Shown here: piece after piece, positions 1 to 7,112 of the stretch
Layout: every line of letters starts with the position of its first letter
Position numbering within the stretch: position 1 is the first letter of the stretch
Source: Amycolatopsis pithecellobii
Lineage (GTDB): Bacteria; Actinomycetota; Actinomycetes; Mycobacteriales; Pseudonocardiaceae
DNA length: 64,000 bases
Reading direction: 5' to 3'
NCBI RefSeq assembly: GCF_009707865.1
Contig: NZ_WMBA01000005.1
Coordinates: forward strand, 62,001-126,000
Position numbers and translations under genes: made by a program
The notes under the pieces: model-generated
What the model was told of the DNA's origin: nothing
Seen by the model: the letters and a program-made list of their open reading frames with translations, nothing else
Databases searched by the model: none

Positions 1-90
1 CGCGTCCGCCCGGTTGTGCACCGCCTCTTCGATGATCGCGTCCTTGAGCTCGCCGGCGAGGCCACGCAGGTCGATCCAGCTCAGTTTCAT
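1..90 (-). CDS. griH: 3-dehydroquinate synthase II family (GriH-like), N-terminal part only
   Basis: Only the first 30 codons are in the window; the gene runs off the left edge. The start reads MKLSWIDLRG, as in archaeal-type 3-dehydroquinate synthase II proteins, which in actinomycetes include GriH. GriH converts the GriI product into 3-amino-4-hydroxybenzoic acid (3,4-AHBA). The ATG overlaps the stop of the griI-like gene by 4 nt (ATGA), so the pair is translationally coupled. The function rests mainly on the partner gene, because too little protein is visible to check catalytic residues. Confidence 0.7.
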   Translation of the reverse strand, partial: MKLSWIDLRGLAGELKDAIIEEAVHNRADA

Positions 91-914
91 GCTCTTACCT
101 CCAGCGGATGGCCGGAACGGGAAGCCACGGCGGGCTCCCAGTCGGCGGGATGGACCACAGTGGACAGTTCTTTTGCCAGGCCTGCCGGGTCTGCGGACTG
201 GAACACGTTGCGGCCCATGGCGATCCCGGCCGCACCGGCGGCGATCACGTCTTCGGTCAGCCGGGCGACCTCCGTCCCGGCGCCGAGCGGCGGACCACCG
301 GCGACGAGCACCGGAATCGGGCACGAGCGCACCACGTCCGCCAGCCCGGCGGGTGAGCCCGGATACGGAAGCTTGACCAGATCGGCCCCGAGGTCGGCGG
401 CGATGGTGGCGGCATGGGCCACCACATCGGTCTGCACGAGATCACCCATTCCGGGTCCGCGCGGGTACATCATTGCCAGCAGTGGGATGTTCCAGTGGTC
501 GCAGGCGTCCCCGACCCGGCCCAGATCGGCCAATTGGGTGTGTTCGGTCGCGGACCCGAGGTTCACGTGGACGCTCACCGCGTCCGCCCCCATCCGCAAA
601 GCCTCCTCCACGGTCGAGACCAGGTACTTGCGGTCCGGATCCGGTGCGTGTCTCGTGCTGGCCGACAGGTGCACGACGAGCGACAGCCGGCTGAACAGCC
701 GCGCCCCGAGCCGTCGTGCGCTGCCCTTGTGCAACACGACGGCATCCACACCGGCGCGGTCGAGCAGGCGGACGAGCCGGTCCAGCTCACGGGTTCCGGT
801 GATCGGGCCGTCGGTGACGGAATGGTCCAGCGGCACGACGAACAGATGCTGGTCGCCGTGCCGGAACAGCCGCCGCAGGCGGATCTCCCGCCCGAAAGAA
901 CTGCTGGCAGACAA
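87..914 (-). CDS. griI: GriI-like aldolase for 3-amino-4-hydroxybenzoate (2-amino-4,5-dihydroxy-6-oxo-7-phosphonooxyheptanoate synthase)
   Basis: This is a 275-residue class I aldolase of the DeoC/FbaB fold. In the known pathway it condenses aspartate semialdehyde with dihydroxyacetone phosphate to give the C7 precursor of 3,4-AHBA. Visible active-site features match the MJ0400/GriI family: PLDHSV (Asp30), MMYPRGPG (Tyr150), VKLPYPG (Schiff-base Lys181), AGGPP and GRNVFQ. The start is TTG at 914, preceded by GGAGGGG at good spacing. Archaeal homologues make aromatic amino acids, but the actinobacterial setting with a GriH-like partner and a stand-alone ligase favours secondary metabolism. Confidence 0.87.
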   Translation of the reverse strand: MSASSSFGREIRLRRLFRHGDQHLFVVPLDHSVTDGPITGTRELDRLVRLLDRAGVDAVVLHKGSARRLGARLFSRLSLVVHLSASTRHAPDPDRKYLVSTVEEALRMGADAVSVHVNLGSATEHTQLADLGRVGDACDHWNIPLLAMMYPRGPGMGDLVQTDVVAHAATIAADLGADLVKLPYPGSPAGLADVVRSCPIPVLVAGGPPLGAGTEVARLTEDVIAAGAAGIAMGRNVFQSADPAGLAKELSTVVHPADWEPAVASRSGHPLEVRA

Positions 915-993
915 TCGCGTTCCCCTCCGAATTCGCTTTTCGCCTCGGGACCGACGCTAGCGAAGGGAATTGCCGGCCGGCCACTGCTTGATT

Positions 994-1023
994 GAGTAGT
1001 CCCGGACCACCCGCGCACTACTC
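994..1023. promoter_or_regulatory. Inverted repeat in the griI/ligase divergent promoter
   Basis: GAGTAGT (994-1000) and ACTACTC (1017-1023) form perfect 7-bp arms 16 nt apart, between two divergent biosynthetic genes. It is a candidate operator for the cluster's LuxR- or TetR-type regulator. No binding evidence exists in the sequence itself. Confidence 0.4.
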
Positions 1024-1044
1024 GATCGATCAGCGGGAATTGCG

Positions 1045-1065
1045 GTCCGGAAACGGTGACCGGAC
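1045..1065. promoter_or_regulatory. Second inverted repeat in the same divergent promoter
   Basis: GTCCGG (1045-1050) and CCGGAC (1060-1065) are perfect 6-bp arms with a 9-nt spacer, 44 nt upstream of the ligase ATG. A GC-rich hexamer pair can occur by chance, so this is weaker than the 994-1023 dyad. Confidence 0.3.
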
Positions 1066-1108
1066 GGTAATGTGATCGCTGTGCCGGGTTTTCGAGGGGG
1101 TGATCACC

Positions 1109-2476
1109 ATGCGCTGGATCGACGATCTGCTCCGGCGGGGCGAGGAAAGCGAAATCCGGTTCGTCGGCGGGCAACCGCTCACGATGCAGCGGCTGCGGAA
1201 TGAGGTGGAAAGGCTCACCGCGCTGTTCGGTCACCTGGGGGTGCGCGGGGGCACGTCGGTCGCGGTGCAGGTGCCGCCCAGCTTCACCTTCTTGTTCGCG
1301 GTGCTCGCTTTGTGGCGCCGCGACGCAGAAGTCCTGTTGCTGGACCATCGTTCCTCGGCCACCGACCGGGCGCGATTGCTGGCACTGCGCGGAAGCAGCC
1401 TGCTCCTGCGCAGTTCCGGCGGCCGGCTGGTGCGGGACTTCACCGACGAATGCGAGCTCGTGATCGAGCGCCGCCCGAACGGGCACCACTCCGCTCGCCA
1501 CGCGCTCGTCCAGCGCAGTTCGGGCACCACCGGCACCCCGAAGATCGTGTGCCGGTCGGCGTCCTCATTGCGCCGGGAAATCGTCTGCACGGCGGCGGTA
1601 CCCGGTATGCCACGAGAAGGCGATCGGGTGCTGCTGCTCAATTCCGTGATTTCGTCGTTCGGCCTTCTCGGTGGAATTCTGCACGCTTTACACAACCGTT
1701 CGGTGGTGGTATTTCCTGCCGGTTCCGGACCGGACGCGATCGCCGCCAGGGCACAAACCGCTCGGGCGGACGTCATCTTCGGCGCGCCCTTTCATTTCGA
1801 GCTACTCAGCCGGCTACCCGAAGGCGCGACGACGGCTCCCGTCAGGCTCGCGGTTTCCAGTGGTGACACCGTGCATCGCGAGGTGTACGAACGCTTCCGC
1901 GATCGGTTCGGCATCCGGATCGGGCAGGCGTACGGCACCACCGAGACCGGCCTGCTCGCCATCGATCCCGCCGGGCTCCGACCACCGCCCGTGCTGGGCA
2001 CCGGCACCGGAAACGTGCGCCTGCGGCTTTCCGGTGGCGAACTCCTCGCCAGGCTCCCGAGATCCACGGTGATCTACGACGAGGACGCTACCGCCCACCG
2101 GCCCCGGTGGCTGCGCACCCACGACCGCGTCGAGAAGGCGCCGGACGGTGCGCTGGTGTTGCGGGGGCGCACGGGCAGCGCACGGGAGATCGGCGGCCTG
2201 CTCGTGGACCTGACCGAAGTGGAGAACGTGGTGCGGGGACACGAAAAAGTGGCCGAAGTGGTGGCTTTTTTCGACGGGCAAACCATTTCCGCGCAGGTGT
2301 CGGCGCCGGCGGATCTGCAACCCGGGGAACTCATTCGGTTCTGCGCGACCCGCCTCGACCCGCGGGCGGTCCCGCGAGTGATCACCGTGGTCCGGCACGA
2401 ACTGGCCAAGACCAGTAGCGGGAAGCTGATCCGGTTCCCGCAGCCAAGCATCTCCAGGAGGTTTTCGCACTCATGA
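1109..2476 (+). CDS. Stand-alone acyl/aryl adenylate-forming ligase (AMP-dependent synthetase family)
   Basis: A 455-residue ANL-superfamily ligase that probably activates a carboxylic acid as an acyl-AMP. Visible motifs are the phosphate loop RSSGTTGTPK (about 136-145), the YGTTETG motif near 277 and a C-terminal KTSSGK with the family's catalytic lysine. It is shorter than typical acyl-CoA synthetases (about 500-550) and has no fused carrier domain, so it must work with CoA or a separate carrier. ATG 1109 is preferred over GTG 1100 because GAGGGGG at 1094-1100 is correctly spaced only for the former. Divergence from the 3,4-AHBA pair makes 3,4-AHBA or its acyl partner a plausible substrate; that is inference. 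Confidence 0.8.
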   Translation: MRWIDDLLRRGEESEIRFVGGQPLTMQRLRNEVERLTALFGHLGVRGGTSVAVQVPPSFTFLFAVLALWRRDAEVLLLDHRSSATDRARLLALRGSSLLLRSSGGRLVRDFTDECELVIERRPNGHHSARHALVQRSSGTTGTPKIVCRSASSLRREIVCTAAVPGMPREGDRVLLLNSVISSFGLLGGILHALHNRSVVVFPAGSGPDAIAARAQTARADVIFGAPFHFELLSRLPEGATTAPVRLAVSSGDTVHREVYERFRDRFGIRIGQAYGTTETGLLAIDPAGLRPPPVLGTGTGNVRLRLSGGELLARLPRSTVIYDEDATAHRPRWLRTHDRVEKAPDGALVLRGRTGSAREIGGLLVDLTEVENVVRGHEKVAEVVAFFDGQTISAQVSAPADLQPGELIRFCATRLDPRAVPRVITVVRHELAKTSSGKLIRFPQPSISRRFSHS

Positions 2477-3006
2477 CCGCAGAGCCTGGCGCTTCGGAGG
2501 TCCAAGCACTCTGGTGGCTGCACGACGGCCGCTGGTACCAGGAAGTGGCCAGCCGTTTCGGGCACGGCACCGCCAACGAAATCAACGCGGCGGCGCTGCG
2601 GGTCGTCGCGGTCCGGGTCGGCAAGACGGTCGCCCGGCTGATGGGCAAGGCGGCGGACGCGTTCGACCACGGCGATCTCGTGCGGGCGCTGGACTTGTGC
2701 CGCCGCCGGATGTGGCCGGATCGCTATCTGCGCGTCGAATACGCGGAAGGCGACGATCCGGATGAGGTGACTTTGCAGCTGACCCGCAACTATGCGCTGC
2801 ACATGGTCCGGCTGGCCGGCTCGCTCGAGCACTACCGATGCCCCTGCGACGAGGTGCGGGCCGGCTGGCTCGAGGGCCTCGGGTTCGCGGTGAAAGAGAA
2901 CCGGACCGAGGGCTGCCTGCGCGACGGTGACCCGGCGTGTGTCCAGGTCTCCCGGTTGTGCCCCAACAGCATTCAGCGGAACACCGACGGTGCCCGGCCG
3001 GTGTGA
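2473..3006 (+). CDS. Conserved hypothetical protein, possibly DUF6125/ATC-hydrolase-like
   Basis: A 177-residue soluble protein that overlaps the upstream ligase stop by 4 nt (ATGA), so the two are co-translated. The C-terminal third is cysteine-containing, with HYRCPC near 120 and a GCLRDGDPACVQ segment near 147. This resembles the small-molecule-binding DUF6125 / L-2-amino-thiazoline-4-carboxylate hydrolase-like family, but I cannot confirm that by eye. Its last 34 nt overlap the 3-prime end of the convergent LuxR gene. Coupling to the ligase suggests a role in the same biosynthetic step. Confidence 0.6.
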   Translation: MTAEPGASEVQALWWLHDGRWYQEVASRFGHGTANEINAAALRVVAVRVGKTVARLMGKAADAFDHGDLVRALDLCRRRMWPDRYLRVEYAEGDDPDEVTLQLTRNYALHMVRLAGSLEHYRCPCDEVRAGWLEGLGFAVKENRTEGCLRDGDPACVQVSRLCPNSIQRNTDGARPV

Positions 3007-4247
3007 ACCTGCGCCCACGCCGCGAGTGCCGCGCGTGATTCCACGCGCAGTTTCCGGAACAGCTTGCGAATGTGGTAGTTGACGGTGTGCGGTGACCGGG
3101 ACAACCGCCGCCCGATCTGTTGATTGGTCAGCCCTTCCGACACCAGCTCCACGATTTCGCGTTCGATGGAGGTCAGCTGGTGCGGGACCGGCAGCTCGGC
3201 CGGTTCCGGCTCCGCCTGCCCGGCCACGCCCAGCGTGATCAGCGCCGCGGGCGGGATCAGTTCCCGCGCGGCGCGCCAGAACAGCTCACTGCTGAATTCG
3301 ACGATGCCGCCCCGGCTGCGCAGGATGTTCAGCGACACCGCCGTTTCCAGCGTGGGCAGCAGCGCGACCGGGCTCGACTCCAGCCTGCCCGCGAGCAGCC
3401 CCGGCGCGAATCCGCGGCCCAGCACCGCGGCCACCGCGATCCGGTGCCGGTCCTGTGTCGGCAACAGGCGCAACCGGTCCTCCACCACCTCCAGCAGGCG
3501 CCGCGGCAACCGGTCGGCCACCGGGCCCACGGCGCCGTCACGCCGCTCGATCAGGCCGTCGGCACGCAGCCCCTCCAGCAACGCGGTCACCAGCGCCGGA
3601 TCCCCTTCCGCACGGGCGACCAGCTCACGGCACGAGGGCTGCAACGGGGCGCGCAGCAGGTCCTCGGCCAGTGCCACGACCGCGTTCTCCGGCAACGGCC
3701 CGAGCGGGATCCGCAGATCGATCGGACCTTCCGCGGGCACGAGATGATGCTGTGCGGCGGACCGTCCGGCCCCGCGCCTGGCCAGCAGCCACATCACTGG
3801 TCTGGACCTCAGGGTGCTCACGAACGAAGAGAGGACACACAGTTCCCGCCCGCCGATCTGGTGCAGGTTGTCCATGGCGACGAGCACCGGTAACCGCGCG
3901 GACTGCCGTTGCAGCCGGTCGAAGAATTCCTGACCGAACGACAGCACGTGGCCACCGTGCCAGACCGGCGGGCAGCATTCGGACAGCTGCACCACCGCTT
4001 CGCCATGCTGGTCAAGGCAGTTGCACGAGATGATCGAGAACCTCAGCCGCCTGCCCACCGCGACGGCGGCGGACAGCAGTGCGGTCTTGCCGGCCCCTGG
4101 CGGTCCCTCGAGCATCGCCACCTGCTCCCGGCCACGGGCGACCACCTCCAATGCCGCCGCCAGCCTTGCCAGTTCCGCCTCTCTGCCGTGGACGCGTGGC
4201 AGCACAACACCGCCGACTACCTCACGCATACCGGACTGTTCCCCCAA
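2973..4247 (-). CDS. LuxR-family ATPase regulator (short LAL type)
   Basis: A 424-residue regulator. An N-terminal AAA-like ATPase has Walker A GPPGAGKTAL (about 48-57) and a Walker-B-like strand VLVAMDN. A C-terminal LuxR helix-turn-helix is clear (LTSIEREIVELVSEGLTNQQI, about 357-377; HTVNYHIRKLFRKLRV after it). Typical LAL regulators are about 900 residues with a long TPR-like middle; here that middle is mostly missing, so this is a compact version. It sits between the 3,4-AHBA genes and the export genes and is a natural candidate for cluster-specific activator. Confidence 0.85.
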   Translation of the reverse strand: MGEQSGMREVVGGVVLPRVHGREAELARLAAALEVVARGREQVAMLEGPPGAGKTALLSAAVAVGRRLRFSIISCNCLDQHGEAVVQLSECCPPVWHGGHVLSFGQEFFDRLQRQSARLPVLVAMDNLHQIGGRELCVLSSFVSTLRSRPVMWLLARRGAGRSAAQHHLVPAEGPIDLRIPLGPLPENAVVALAEDLLRAPLQPSCRELVARAEGDPALVTALLEGLRADGLIERRDGAVGPVADRLPRRLLEVVEDRLRLLPTQDRHRIAVAAVLGRGFAPGLLAGRLESSPVALLPTLETAVSLNILRSRGGIVEFSSELFWRAARELIPPAALITLGVAGQAEPEPAELPVPHQLTSIEREIVELVSEGLTNQQIGRRLSRSPHTVNYHIRKLFRKLRVESRAALAAWAQVHTGRAPSVFR

Positions 4248-4321
4248 AGTACGCAGTCAGACCGATTCTTGGTTTCCGGACGATTCATCGACTGCCGTCG
4301 CCCCCAGAATTGTCAAACCCT

Positions 4322-4340
4322 GAAATGAGATTTTCATTTC
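4322..4340. promoter_or_regulatory. Inverted repeat upstream of the LuxR gene
   Basis: GAAATG (4322-4327) and CATTTC (4335-4340) are perfect arms with a 7-nt spacer, 75 nt upstream of the LuxR start in an AT-rich patch of the LuxR/TetR divergent region. It could be an operator or part of the promoter. Confidence 0.3.
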
Positions 4341-4442
4341 GGATTTCAATGTCTCCGGCCGCCCTCGAAGCACGTTACTCACCGATAAGGGTGCGGTCAA
4401 AGCATCTATCCGGGAGGTACAACAGCACTTCTCCACCCCTTG

Positions 4443-4471
4443 TTGATCGACCAGTACAAAACTGGTACCGT
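4443..4471 (+). promoter_or_regulatory. TetR gene promoter with an operator between -35 and -10
   Basis: TTGATC (4443-4448), a 17-nt spacer and TACCGT (4466-4471) form a promoter whose expected start falls at the ATG at 4479, so the mRNA is probably leaderless. Filling the spacer is a perfect dyad, ACCAGT (4450-4455) N5 ACTGGT (4461-4466), a typical TetR-type operator. Repressor bound there would block RNA polymerase on both the tetR and MFS genes. Confidence 0.6.
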
Positions 4472-4478
4472 CCACCCC

Positions 4479-5060
4479 ATGGGGAGGCCACGCACCTTCG
4501 ATACGGATGAAGTGCTGACCAAGGCGCTGGTCATGTTCTGGCGGCAGGGTTACGCGTCAACGTCCACAAAGGACCTTTGCGAGGGTACGAACCTGGGCCG
4601 TGGCAGCCTCTACCACGCCTTCGAGGGCAAGCAGGATATCTACCTGCAAGCCCTGCGGCGCTACTACGAGCTGGGCACCGCACCGGCACTGGCGATCCTC
4701 GACGGGCCGGAACCGGTCCGCGAGCGCATCCGCAAGCTGATGACCGCGGTGATCGACACCGACCTGGCCGATCCGGACCACAAGGGCTGCCTCGCGATCA
4801 ACGCCGCCGTCGAGATGGCGGGCCGGGAACCCGAGGTCCAGCAAGCCGTTCGCCGGCATTTCCGCCGCATCGAGGAAGCATTGTGCGCCACGTTCCGCCG
4901 GGCGGCCGACGACGGCGAATTCAGCCGGGACCGGGATCCGGTGGCCACCGCCCGGTTCGTGATGAGCGCCTACTACGGCCTCCGGGTGCTGGCCAAGGCG
5001 ACCGACGATCGCGAGGCCCTGCTGGACGTGGTGCGCGGAACCCTGGACGCACTGGCCTGA
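4479..5060 (+). CDS. TetR-family repressor of the adjacent MFS exporter
   Basis: A 193-residue protein with an N-terminal helix-turn-helix (GRPRTFDTDEVL, TSTKDLCEGTNLGRGSLYHAF) and an all-helical ligand domain. The HKGCLAINAAVE segment (about residues 103-114) resembles the NemR-type subgroup. The start is ATG 4479, not the in-frame TTG at 4440, because the operator and promoter lie in between. The MFS exporter follows after 26 nt on the same strand, the standard arrangement for a ligand-responsive efflux switch. The likely ligand is the product of this cluster or an intermediate. Confidence 0.9.
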   Translation: MGRPRTFDTDEVLTKALVMFWRQGYASTSTKDLCEGTNLGRGSLYHAFEGKQDIYLQALRRYYELGTAPALAILDGPEPVRERIRKLMTAVIDTDLADPDHKGCLAINAAVEMAGREPEVQQAVRRHFRRIEEALCATFRRAADDGEFSRDRDPVATARFVMSAYYGLRVLAKATDDREALLDVVRGTLDALA

Positions 5061-5085
5061 TCGAGTACCACCGGGAAAGGACGAC

Positions 5086-6255
5086 ATGCCGTTCGCGATC
5101 TTCGTGCTGGCCGCCACGGTGTTCAGCATGAACACCACCGAGGTGATGGTCTCGGGGCTGGTGCCGGGACTGACCCAGGAGTTCGGCGTTTCCGTAGCCG
5201 CGGTCGGCTACCTGGTGTCCGCTTATGCGGTCGGGATGGCGATCGGCGCGCCGATCCTCACCGTCGGGATGCTGCGCTTTTCCCGCAAGGCCGCGCTGAT
5301 CGGTCTGGTCGCGACGTTCGTCGCAGGGCAGACAATCGCCGCGCTGGCTCCCGCTTATGCGGTGCTGTTCGGGGCCCGGATCCTCACGGCGCTGGCCGCC
5401 GGTGCCTTCTTCGGCACGGCCGCATCCGTCTGCGTGAGCCTCGTCGGCGCCCAGAACCGGGGCCGGGCGCTGTCGGTGGTGTTCGGCGGGCTGATGGTGG
5501 CACAGGTGGCCGGATTACCGGCGGCGACTTTCGCCCAGCAGCATCTGGGCTGGCGCGCCAGTTTCTGGGGGGTCGACGGGCTGGCGCTGGTCTGTCTCAT
5601 CGCGATCGTGGCGGCCGTACCGCGAACTCCGGCACCGGGGCGGATCGATATCCGGGCCGAGCTCGGCGCGTTCCGCAACGGCCGGTTGTGGGTGGCCTAT
5701 GCGACCAACGCGCTGAGCGTCGGTGCGGTCTTCGCGACGTTCAGCTATCTGTTCCCTGTCCTCACCGAGCTCTCCGGATTCTCCGCGGCGGCGGTGCCGT
5801 TGCTGTTCCTCGTATACGGCCTCGCGACGGTCATCGGCAACATCGTGGTGGGCCGGCTCGCCGACCGGCACAACGTCGGGGTGCTGGCGTACGGGCAGCT
5901 CGCACTGGTGATCGTGCTCGCGTGTTTCGCCGTGTTCGCCGGCGACAAGGTGGCCGCGGTGTGCTGCCTTGTCGTACTGGGCCTGGTCGGGTTGCCGCTC
6001 AGCTCGGCACGCGGCGCGCGGATCATGGCAGTGTCCAACAACCGGCCGCTGATCAGCACGGTCGCCACGTCGATGGTGAACGTGGGCATCATCCTCGGGC
6101 CGTGGCTGGGTGGTCTCGCGCTGGGATCACGTCTGAGCTACCACGCTCCTATGTGGATCGGCGCGGTGCTCGCCATCGCCGGACTGCTGTCCGTGGTGCC
6201 CGCCGTGCTCGAAACGCGCCGCGCCACCGGGGAACCGGCGCTGGTGAGGCGGTGA
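5086..6255 (+). CDS. MFS efflux transporter (DHA1 type)
   Basis: A 389-residue membrane protein with about 12 hydrophobic segments. It opens with MPFAIFVLAATVFSMNTTEV, as in AraJ/chloramphenicol-type exporters, and has loop motifs such as GRLADRHNVG between segments 8 and 9. Family members exchange protons for small hydrophobic drugs. It lies directly downstream of a TetR gene and overlaps the following LipB-like gene by a GTGA junction, so all three form one operon. Likely role: self-resistance and export of the cluster product. Confidence 0.9.
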   Translation: MPFAIFVLAATVFSMNTTEVMVSGLVPGLTQEFGVSVAAVGYLVSAYAVGMAIGAPILTVGMLRFSRKAALIGLVATFVAGQTIAALAPAYAVLFGARILTALAAGAFFGTAASVCVSLVGAQNRGRALSVVFGGLMVAQVAGLPAATFAQQHLGWRASFWGVDGLALVCLIAIVAAVPRTPAPGRIDIRAELGAFRNGRLWVAYATNALSVGAVFATFSYLFPVLTELSGFSAAAVPLLFLVYGLATVIGNIVVGRLADRHNVGVLAYGQLALVIVLACFAVFAGDKVAAVCCLVVLGLVGLPLSSARGARIMAVSNNRPLISTVATSMVNVGIILGPWLGGLALGSRLSYHAPMWIGAVLAIAGLLSVVPAVLETRRATGEPALVRR

Positions 6256-6899
6256 CCGTGCGACGGGTGGATCTCGGCGAAGTGCCGTATCCGCAGGCGA
6301 TGGACGAAATGGCCGGGTGGGTCGCGCAACGGCGTGCGGAAACGGCCGGGGACAGGCTGTTCCTGCTCACCCACCCGCCGGTCATCACCTACGGCCGCCG
6401 CACTCCGGCGAGCGAGCTGCCCGCCGCATCGGGTATTCCGGCCGTCCCCGCCGACCGGGGAGGCTACGCCACTTATCACGGACCCGGGCAGCTCGTCGGT
6501 TATCTCGTGGTGAAACTCGGCTCCGGCAAACCGGGGCAGCTGGTGCGCTGGGTGGAAACCAGGCTGATCGCCGCCATGGCGGAGCTGGGTTTCACCACTT
6601 ACCGGCGGGACACCGAACCCGGCGGCAAGAGCCTCGTCGGCGTGTGGGCGCCGGGCGAACGCAAGCTGGCGTCGGTCGGGATGCGGATCCGGGATGGGAT
6701 CTCCAGCCACGGGTTCGCCGTGAACATCGATCCCGAGATGAGCGTGTTCCGCGCCTTCACGGTGTGCGGACTTCCTGATGTCACCATGACTTCGCTCGCG
6801 GAACTGGCGCGGGAACAGGGCCGGCGCACCCCGGGCGGCCCGGCGGTATCCGATGCCGTCGCGGCGGCTTTCGACGCCCCCGTACCGTGGCAGGCGTGA
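6252..6899 (+). CDS. LipB-like acyltransferase (octanoyltransferase fold) in a biosynthetic operon
   Basis: A 215-residue member of the BPL/LplA/LipB fold. The LipB signature RGGYATYHGPGQLVGY (about 69-84) is intact, as are the catalytic pair Lys138 (ERKLASVG) and Cys172 (TVCGLPDVTMTSL). Housekeeping lipB moves octanoate from acyl carrier protein to lipoyl domains and usually lies beside lipA. Here it sits behind an exporter in a secondary-metabolite cluster with no lipA, so a specialised acyl transfer from a carrier protein is likely (inference). GTG 6252 overlaps the MFS stop; GTG 6258 has the better-spaced GAGG ribosome site and may be the real start. Confidence 0.8.
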   Translation: MTVRRVDLGEVPYPQAMDEMAGWVAQRRAETAGDRLFLLTHPPVITYGRRTPASELPAASGIPAVPADRGGYATYHGPGQLVGYLVVKLGSGKPGQLVRWVETRLIAAMAELGFTTYRRDTEPGGKSLVGVWAPGERKLASVGMRIRDGISSHGFAVNIDPEMSVFRAFTVCGLPDVTMTSLAELAREQGRRTPGGPAVSDAVAAAFDAPVPWQA

Positions 6900-6978
6900 C
6901 GGAAAGCGAAATTCCCGTTTCGGATGATCGAAACAACGGTCGGGACGGTGACCTTTATTTCGGTGCCACGACAGTTCG

Positions 6979-7007
6979 TTGACACCACGGTCAATGCTGA
7001 GTAAATT
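6979..7007 (+). promoter_or_regulatory. Consensus housekeeping promoter for the YqcI-cupin gene
   Basis: TTGACA (6979-6984), a 17-nt spacer and TAAATT (7002-7007) closely match the actinobacterial principal-sigma consensus. A transcript starting near 7014 would have a leader of about 100 nt before the start at 7113. It is one of the strongest housekeeping-type promoters in the window. Confidence 0.7.
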
Positions 7008-7112
7008 TGCCGAACAAGCCGGACCCGAATGTGGGGGCGAAGCAACACGGGCCGGTGCCCTGTCACCGAACCCTTGTTTTTGCGCGCCTTTTCACGAAAG
7101 GTGGTAACCGTT

